A DNA stretch of 64,000 nucleotides, taken from NCBI RefSeq assembly GCF_027625995.1, contig NZ_CP115396.1, positions 1,426,001 through 1,490,000 of the forward strand. The letters run 5' to 3'. Shown here one piece after another: positions 58,740 to 64,000 of the stretch. The stretch comes from Hymenobacter yonginensis (GTDB taxonomy: Bacteria > Bacteroidota > Bacteroidia > Cytophagales > Hymenobacteraceae). The notes beneath the pieces are model-generated. The model worked only from the letters and a program-made list of their open reading frames with translations, searched no databases and had not been told where the DNA came from. Each line of letters begins with the position of its first letter. The first letter of the stretch is position 1. Both the position numbers and the translations under genes were made by a program.

Positions 58740-59552
58740 CTAGTTGGCCTCCAGGATCTGGAACAGCTCGTCGAGCTTGGGCGTGAGGATGATTTCGGTG
58801 CGGCGGTTGATGGCCTTGTTGGCGGGCGTGTCGTTGCTGGCTACGGGCATGTACTCGCTGCGGCCCGAGGGCGTCACCTGGGCGGCGGGCAAGCCGGAGC
58901 TGGTCAGGATACGCGTGATTTCGGTGGCGCGCAGCACGCTCAGGTCCCAGTTGTCCTTGGCCCCGTTCACCACGCCTTTCAGCGGCACGTTATCGGTGTG
59001 GCCTTCCACCAGCACGTTCACGTCCTGATTGCCCTGCAGGGCGGTGGCCAGCTTTTTCAGGGCCTCCTGGCCTTTAGGGTCCACTTTCGTCGAGCCCGAC
59101 TTAAAGAGCAGCTGCTCCGACAGCGACACGTAGACCTTGCCGTTTTTCACGTTCACCTGCAGATCCTGGGCATTGAAGCCCAGCAGGGCGTCGCCTACTT
59201 TCTGGCGCAGGGCCTTCACGGCGGCATCTTTCTGGTCGAGGATACGCTGCATTTCGGCAATGCGCTGCTCTTTGGAGCGTAGGTCGGCGGAAAGGGCGGT
59301 GTTAGCCTGCTCGGCACCGCTCAGGTTCTGGTTGAGCTGGTTTACCTGCTGGTTTTTATTGAGCAGGCTGGAGCGCAGGGCTTCCTCGTTGCGGGCTTTT
59401 TCCTGCTCCAAAGCCGTTTTCTGGGCCTGCAGCTGGTCGCGCGACGACGTGAGGGTGGCATTCTGCTGCTGCAGGGCCGCAATTTCTTTGGCGTTGCAGC
59501 CGCCGAGCAGCAAAGTACCGGCACTGCACAGCATCATCAGGGAAATACGCAT
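58740..59552 (-). CDS. OmpA-family lipoprotein
   Basis: The 270-residue product starts at MRISLMMLCSAGTLLLGGCNAKE (ATG 59552), with lipobox LLGGC. A Gln/Leu-rich coiled coil follows (KEIAALQQQNATLTSSRDQLQ to about residue 110), then an OmpA peptidoglycan-binding domain with VSLSEQLLFKSGSTKVDP, VLVEGHTDNVPL and INRRTEIILTPK. It ties the outer membrane to the cell wall. The coiled coil and domain order resemble other envelope-spanning OmpA lipoproteins. Confidence 0.9.
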   Translation of the reverse strand: MRISLMMLCSAGTLLLGGCNAKEIAALQQQNATLTSSRDQLQAQKTALEQEKARNEEALRSSLLNKNQQVNQLNQNLSGAEQANTALSADLRSKEQRIAEMQRILDQKDAAVKALRQKVGDALLGFNAQDLQVNVKNGKVYVSLSEQLLFKSGSTKVDPKGQEALKKLATALQGNQDVNVLVEGHTDNVPLKGVVNGAKDNWDLSVLRATEITRILTSSGLPAAQVTPSGRSEYMPVASNDTPANKAINRRTEIILTPKLDELFQILEAN

Positions 59553-59817
59553 GGCAAGAGTGGGAATAAAAGGCGAAGAATCTGGACAGCACAGCCGTGC
59601 CATCGGGGTTTCAAACGGCCCCGGCGGCAGGGGAGTTGCCAGCGGCCCCAATGCCGTGCGGATTCTGCGTTACTTTGCCCGCAGGTATACCAGGCCCCAG
59701 GTCAGGCACAAAATCCGCCGGTTTCCGCGGCCTCCCGAACGGTTGTTGCCGGCTGGTGCGCCCGGCATTTGCGGCCGGCCTGGGTGGAAAGGGTCTGTAT
59801 CTGACAGCTATTGCTAC

Positions 59818-61590
59818 ATGATTGAGTTGACGTTTCTGCCGTGGCGCGCCGCGGTGTTCTGCGCGATGCTGAGCCTGCCGTGGGCAGTCCCGGCAGCCTC
59901 CGCCCAAATAGCCGCTGGCCCGCCTACGGCCGGCTATTGGGTGGAGCTGCGCGACAAGGCCGGCGTATCCTTCAATCCCGGCACCTACTTCACGGCCGCT
60001 GCCCAGCTGCGCCGACAGCGCCAGCACCTGCCCGCCGCCGACAGCTCCGACTTCCCGGTGCGCCCCGACTACCTGCGTAGCGTGCGCCAGCACGCCGACT
60101 CGGTGCTGCTCGTCAGCCGCTGGCTTAATGCCGTGGCGTGCCGCGCTACGCCGGCGCAGGCCGCCGCGCTGGCCCAACTGCCGGGCGTGCGGCGCGTGCT
60201 GCCGCTGGCTGGGGCCGAGGTGCTGCCGGCCGCCCGCCCGGCAGCCTTGCAGCCAGCGGCCAACCGCCCTATCAGTACTGCTGACCGCCAGCTGGCCCGC
60301 CGCCAGACCCGCAGCCTTGGTGCCGATGCGTTGCGCCAGGCCGGCCTCGATGGCAAGGGCCTGCGTATTGCGGTGTTCGATGTGGGCTTCAGTGGCGCAG
60401 ACCGGCACGCAGCCTTTCAGGAGCTGTTTGAGCAGAAGCGGGTAGTGGCGACCTATGATTTTGCCCGGCGCACGCCCGACGTATTTCACGGCGGCGGCCA
60501 CGGCACCGAGGTGCTGGCCTGCCTGGCCGGTCGCCTGCCTGACGGCACGCCGCTGGGCCTGGCCACTGGCGCCACCTACCTGCTGGCCCGCACCGAGCGG
60601 ATGCAGCGCGAGATTTACGCCGAGGAGCTGGACTGGCTGGCCGCTGCCGAGTGGGCCGACCGCAACGGCGCCGACATCATCAACTCCTCGCTGGGCTACA
60701 CGGCGCGCCGCTACTTTCCGGAGCAGATGACCGGCCGCCGCAGCCTGGTGGCGCGGGCGGCCAGTTTGGCCGCCCGCAAAGGCATGCTGGTGGTCAGCGC
60801 CGCCGGCAACGACGGCGACAACGACGACTGGCGCACTGTAGGCACTCCCGCCGATGCCGACTCCGTGCTGGCCGTGGGTGGCGTCGACCCCGAAACCGGC
60901 CTGCACCTCGACTTCAGCGCCTACGGCCCCACCGCCGACCGCCGCCTCAAGCCCAACGTGGCCGCCTTCGGCACCGTCCTGACGGCTGCCCCCGGTGGCA
61001 GCTACGCGCGCGTCGATGGCACGTCGTTTTCCAGCCCGCTGGTGGCGGGGCTGGCGGCCTGCGCCTGGCAGCAGCAGCGCGGCCTCACGGCCATGCAGCT
61101 GTTTGGCCAGCTGCAGCAGTCGTCCACGCTCTACCCATACTACGATTACGCCCACGGCTACGGCCTGCCACAGGCCGCCCGCCTGCTCCGACCCGCCGCC
61201 AGCCCGCCGCCTACTCTCGATTTTGTGGTGCTGGACAGCCTGCTGGCCGTGAACATCCGGCCGGAGGCCCTACAGCCGCTTCCTTTATACGCCGACTCGC
61301 TCAGCCCGCAGCCCGAGGGTGCCCGGCGCGTGCCGGCCGTCGGGCGTGAGGAGTCGCGCCCGGCCGGGTCTACGCAGGCGGCGCCCCCGAGTGAGGCCGC
61401 GCCGGTGGCTGTGCCCGCCACCCGCTACCTCTACTGGCACGTGGCCGATGCCCGCGGCGTGCTGCGGCGCTACGAGGTGCTGGAAGTCAGCCAGCGGGCC
61501 ATTCTGCGCATTCCGCGCCGCACGCTGCAGCCCGGCGACGTCGTGCGGGTGTATTATCTGGGTGCCACGCACAGCTTTCCGGTTTTATGA
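59818..61590 (+). CDS. Subtilisin-like serine protease (S8)
   Basis: The 590-residue product has a signal peptide (LTFLPWRAAVFCAMLSLPWA, ending near AASAQ). A propeptide-like part (residues 35-150) precedes the S8 core: catalytic Asp in LRIAVFDVGFSGADR, His in FHGGGHGTEVLA and Ser in VDGTSFSSPLVAGL, with the oxyanion region MLVVSAAGNDGDND. The C-terminal 130 residues (from LDFVVLDSL) are an extra domain with a Pro/Ala-rich link. Its stop overlaps the start of the next gene, an outer-membrane protein, by four bases, so the two are made together. Substrate is unknown. Confidence 0.93.
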   Translation: MIELTFLPWRAAVFCAMLSLPWAVPAASAQIAAGPPTAGYWVELRDKAGVSFNPGTYFTAAAQLRRQRQHLPAADSSDFPVRPDYLRSVRQHADSVLLVSRWLNAVACRATPAQAAALAQLPGVRRVLPLAGAEVLPAARPAALQPAANRPISTADRQLARRQTRSLGADALRQAGLDGKGLRIAVFDVGFSGADRHAAFQELFEQKRVVATYDFARRTPDVFHGGGHGTEVLACLAGRLPDGTPLGLATGATYLLARTERMQREIYAEELDWLAAAEWADRNGADIINSSLGYTARRYFPEQMTGRRSLVARAASLAARKGMLVVSAAGNDGDNDDWRTVGTPADADSVLAVGGVDPETGLHLDFSAYGPTADRRLKPNVAAFGTVLTAAPGGSYARVDGTSFSSPLVAGLAACAWQQQRGLTAMQLFGQLQQSSTLYPYYDYAHGYGLPQAARLLRPAASPPPTLDFVVLDSLLAVNIRPEALQPLPLYADSLSPQPEGARRVPAVGREESRPAGSTQAAPPSEAAPVAVPATRYLYWHVADARGVLRRYEVLEVSQRAILRIPRRTLQPGDVVRVYYLGATHSFPVL

Positions 61591-62303
61591 AGCAACTCTG
61601 TTTTAGTATGGTGCTGGCCGCCGCTGGTTTGGGGCCTGGTTCCGGATACGCCCAGCGCGTGCTCCTGCAGGCCACCGTCGCCAAAGACACGGTGTATGAG
61701 CAGTATGGGCCCAACCGGGCGTTTTTCAACCACCTATACTTCAACTACCTGCCGGTGGTAGGTGCGGCGGCCGGCCCGGGCGCGCCGCTGCGCTACGGCA
61801 GTTCGGCCGAGCTGGCGGTAGGCGTGCGCAACAAGTTTCGGCTGAGTGAGCCCCTGAGTGCGGGTTTCGACCTGCGCTTTGTGCGCCGCACCTACGACCT
61901 GGCCCAAAAGGCGGGTAAGCTGCTGCCCACCTCGGCACTGCACTACCGCGAGTCGCTGGCCACGTCGGAGGCGCATATGGAGGCGTTTGTGCGCCTGAAC
62001 GTGGGGGCGCGGGGCAACGTCATCGGGCGCTACCTCGACCTGACCGGCTGGGGCGGCTGGGCCCTGAGCACCGCCCACCGCACCGAAGACCGGCCCGGCA
62101 GCGGCGCCAAAAAAGTGCGCACCGCCGAAACCGGCTTGCCCTACCTGCGCCGCTGGCCATACGGGGTGGGGGCCCGGCTGGGCACGGGCCGCTACGCCGC
62201 CGTGGCCCGCTACCGCCTCTCCGACACCTTCACGGCCAGTGCGCCCGCCACCTATCCGGAGCTTCCGCGCTGGACGCTAGGGGTGGAAATCGGGTGGCTA
62301 TAG
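61587..62303 (+). CDS. Outer-membrane beta-barrel-like protein, coupled to the protease
   Basis: The 238-residue product has a signal peptide (MKQLCFSMVLAAAGLGPGSG). The rest alternates aromatic strands (FNHLYFNYLPVVG, FDLRFVRRTYDLAQKAG, IGRYLDLTGWGGWALS) and ends in WTLGVEIGWL, typical of small outer-membrane barrels. Its ATG overlaps the subtilase stop by four bases (ATGA), so it is translationally coupled; it may anchor, display or be cut by the protease. No family name is offered. The stop is followed by the gap with the next gene's promoter. Confidence 0.75.
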   Translation: MKQLCFSMVLAAAGLGPGSGYAQRVLLQATVAKDTVYEQYGPNRAFFNHLYFNYLPVVGAAAGPGAPLRYGSSAELAVGVRNKFRLSEPLSAGFDLRFVRRTYDLAQKAGKLLPTSALHYRESLATSEAHMEAFVRLNVGARGNVIGRYLDLTGWGGWALSTAHRTEDRPGSGAKKVRTAETGLPYLRRWPYGVGARLGTGRYAAVARYRLSDTFTASAPATYPELPRWTLGVEIGWL

Positions 62304-62430
62304 AGTAACAGATCCGCCAGCATCCCCCCCCAAAGCCGCCGTTCGCTCGGGCAGTATCTGCCGCTGGCATACTGGATTGGGGGCGGCGATGAAAAAGAAA
62401 AAAGTAAACCACCCCAACCCTGTTCTATTT

Positions 62431-62462
62431 TTTGGGTAGATAGGGGCAGAGCCGTAACTTTG
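62431..62462 (+). promoter_or_regulatory. Bacteroidota-type promoter for the lipoprotein gene
   Basis: TTTG (62431-62434) is followed after 20 nt by TAACTTTG (62455-62462), matching the -33 and -7 consensus and spacing of Bacteroidota promoters. The leader to the ATG at 62560 is about 90 nt. This is the best promoter in the window. Confidence 0.75.
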
Positions 62463-62559
62463 ATATAGAATTTCCTCGTTATGGCAGTTAGATACTTCCC
62501 GTATACTAGGAAGTTTTGCCCATAGCTGACTAGACTTGCTAATGGTTTCGCACCACCAA

Positions 62560-63159
62560 ATGAAAAAAATCTTACTGGCCGCTGCCTGCACCGGAATTCT
62601 GCTCCAGACGACCTCCTGCCTCAACACGGAGAAGGAAATGGGCACTTCCCGCAACCCTGACCGGCCCTTCACGCCCACGCCCGAAGGAGCCCGTGGCCGC
62701 GTGAACGAGCGCACCGTGCTGCGCACGGTGAATGCCACCCATTACTTCTCGAATACCAAAACCAAGGATAATTTCGTGCTGCAGCTGCAAGGGACTAAAA
62801 TCCTGAGCGCGCAGGCGCGGCTTATCATTATCAGCAGCGCCGGCGACACCCTCCGCAAAGAGTCGATGCCGGCTACCGCCCTGCTTGATCAGCGTGAGAT
62901 GGACGACCCCCAGTCGGCCACGGTGCGCGACAAGGAAATTGCCATCCTGCAGGGCATGAATGCTTTCTTCCGCGAAGACCGGTTTATACAGCCTGCCGTG
63001 GCCCGCACGGCCACCCAGCCGGCTGAGGTAGATGCCGAAAGCTGGCAGGCCGTGAAAGCCGATAACAAGGCCTATGGCTTCGACTACATTGCCAACGGCA
63101 AAGAGCGCCGCCTGGCCTATGCCAAGAAGCTGCAAAAAGCCGTTATTGTAGCGCAGTAA
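62560..63159 (+). CDS. Lipoprotein, unknown function
   Basis: The 199-residue product starts at MKKILLAAACTGILLQTTSCLN (ATG 62560), with lipobox TTSC, so it is lipid-anchored in the envelope. A small middle strand-rich part (FVLQLQGTKILSAQARLIIISSAGDTL) and a helical end (FDYIANGKERRLAYAKKLQKA) are visible. I do not recognise the family. It has its own good promoter and a strong terminator, so it is a single-gene unit. Confidence 0.78.
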   Translation: MKKILLAAACTGILLQTTSCLNTEKEMGTSRNPDRPFTPTPEGARGRVNERTVLRTVNATHYFSNTKTKDNFVLQLQGTKILSAQARLIIISSAGDTLRKESMPATALLDQREMDDPQSATVRDKEIAILQGMNAFFREDRFIQPAVARTATQPAEVDAESWQAVKADNKAYGFDYIANGKERRLAYAKKLQKAVIVAQ

Positions 63160-63177
63160 AGCTGCTTTCAGCAAATA

Positions 63178-63213
63178 GAAAAAAGCCCCGTTCGAAACCG
63201 AACGGGGCTTTTT
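63178..63213 (+). terminator. Terminator after the lipoprotein gene
   Basis: AAAAAAGCCCCGTTCG pairs with CGAACGGGGCTTTTT around a four-base AAAC loop; T run at the end. It lies about 20 nt after the stop. Confidence 0.92.
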
Positions 63214-63485
63214 GTCTATGGATAGCCTCTGTTTCAGGAGACTTAGTAAGCAGTCCTGCGTTTAGCAGAGGTACTGCTACTTGTCCAATCACCGATGCAA
63301 GCTGCCACGCCGCCCATGAGTAATGCGTGAAGCAGTTGCGGCTATCCATTGCTGCGGCCTAGTGTCGGTACCTGATATGGCACGTGGCCTGCCGATGGTG
63401 CTACCAAGTGGCAAGACATGAGAAATGGGTATTTAGACGTTAGTCAAAAAGCTGTAAATCAAATTTTTGAACAACCCATGACTGC
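63214..63485. other. Gene-free stretch before the M23 gene
   Basis: This gap holds a 10-bp inverted repeat (ATGGATAGCC at 63218-63227 inverted at 63341-63350) and an A/T-richer tail before the M23 stop. Small frames exist but none looks coding. The IR could be part of a structured RNA; nothing else is seen. Confidence 0.4.
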
Positions 63486-64000
63486 TTAGGAGCCCAGGTT
63501 GGCGTTCATCAGCCAGCCCAGCTGGCCGGCGGCGCTGCGCACCAGCCGATAACCGCCAAACTCGCCCAGTACGGCTACCGAGCTGCGCGCCGGCAACGAA
63601 TCGAGGGCTGCGGCCCCGATGGCGGGGGCGGCGTAGAGGTCGGTGGCGGTGGGGAGGGCCAGGCGACGCAGGGCCGCGGCCGGCACCACGGCGCGGGCCG
63701 GCACATAGCCGATCTGGCCGTTGGGGTGCTGCACCCGGTACCAGTCGGCCTGGCTGCCGACTACTAGCAGGGGCGTATTGCGGGGCAGGGCGGCCACGGT
63801 GGCCTGTTTGGCTACTGGGCCGCGGCGCAGGTCGGTGCGTTTGTCCTGCACGCGCACCCACTCGCCGAGGCGGCCGGGGGCGGTGCGCGGGGCGGCGGGG
63901 TCGGTATCGGCGCGGCGCACAAACGGGAACGGGTCGACGGCGCCGCGGCCGCCGCGGTACACGCCAAAGTGCAGGTGCGGCGGGGTGGTGCGGGCGTTGC
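63486..64000 (-). CDS. SH3/M23 peptidase, N-terminus off the right edge
   Basis: The minus strand is open from the window edge to a TAA at 63488-63486; the visible 171 residues are the C-terminal part. At the edge the frame reads NARTTPPHLHFGVYRGG, which contains the HLHFG zinc motif of M23 (LytM-type) peptidoglycan endopeptidases. Two SH3-like parts follow (VQDKRTDLRRGPVAKQATVAALP to VVGSQADWYRVQHPNGQIGYVPARA, and DLYAAPAIGAAALDSLPARSS to GYRLVRSAAGQLGWLMNA), which usually bind cell wall. The catalytic N-terminal part lies outside, so activity cannot be judged. SH3 modules after the peptidase domain are less usual than before it. Confidence 0.82.
   Translation of the reverse strand, partial: NARTTPPHLHFGVYRGGRGAVDPFPFVRRADTDPAAPRTAPGRLGEWVRVQDKRTDLRRGPVAKQATVAALPRNTPLLVVGSQADWYRVQHPNGQIGYVPARAVVPAAALRRLALPTATDLYAAPAIGAAALDSLPARSSVAVLGEFGGYRLVRSAAGQLGWLMNANLGS

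Noticed and set aside
63143-63349. Small minus-strand frame over the lipoprotein terminator
   Set aside because: It runs across a strong terminator hairpin and has no promoter or homology-like features.
1-64000. rRNA and tRNA genes
   Set aside because: All intergenic regions were read; none contains a cloverleaf with TTC-type loop and CCA end or rRNA sequence.

Overview
The window looks like a chromosomal segment of a high-GC member of the Bacteroidota, most like Hymenobacter or a close relative in the Cytophagales. Several signs agree: a type IX secretion (Por) C-terminal tail on one secreted protein, Bacteroidota-type promoters (TAnnTTTG -7 boxes, one with TTTG 20 nt upstream), LytS/LytTR-type two-component systems, many secreted peptidases and lipoproteins, and GC-rich codon use in nearly every gene. 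No rRNA, tRNA, CRISPR array or complete insertion sequence was found. Gene functions come from reading motifs; no database search was run.

Layout. 1-2.8 kb: start of a TPR sensor protein cut by the left edge, a secreted M28 peptidase and a small unknown gene. 2.9-14.6 kb: a carboxylate block with an IS1/InsA-like zinc-ribbon/HTH protein, an outer-membrane porin, an MHS-family MFS transporter, a DUF3311-like membrane protein, an SLC5-histidine kinase fusion (CrbS/CbrA type), a receiver-only response regulator, a propionyl-CoA-synthetase-like enzyme and acetyl-CoA synthetase. The genes could together import, sense and activate acetate or propionate. 14.7-22.3 kb: a Zn-alcohol dehydrogenase with an unknown partner, glpD, fumarylacetoacetase, an AT-rich DUF6882-like gene, and the Fe-S pair NifU-like/Mrp. 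22.6-25.6 kb: a LytTR regulator with two overlapping LytS-like kinase genes, the first-transcribed of which has lost its catalytic residues.

25.7-41.2 kb: a secreted EreA/ChaN-like protein, a luciferase-like monooxygenase, a small AT-rich gene inside a palindromic repeat, dnaG, a K+ channel with RCK domain, two glycosyltransferases with a DUF3592-like gene, proC, ribBA, a cupin, a periplasmic trehalase and a secreted unknown. 41.3-53 kb: an ABC-2 exporter, M14 carboxypeptidase, DoxX, a lipoprotein, surE, an OmpR/HisKA pair split by a four-helix-bundle gene, and an osmoprotectant ABC transporter whose fused binding domain has its halves in swapped order. 53-64 kb: a T9SS substrate, a DUF1028 protein, a histidine-phosphatase lipoprotein, a second M28 peptidase, a 2'-5' RNA ligase-like protein, an OmpA lipoprotein, a subtilase coupled to an outer-membrane protein, a lipoprotein, and the end of an SH3/M23 peptidase cut by the right edge.

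The least expected feature is the density of long intergenic inverted repeats in at least three sequence families. They recur throughout the window, one nests inside another, and one encloses a gene. They look like non-autonomous palindromic elements; no transposase for them is encoded here.
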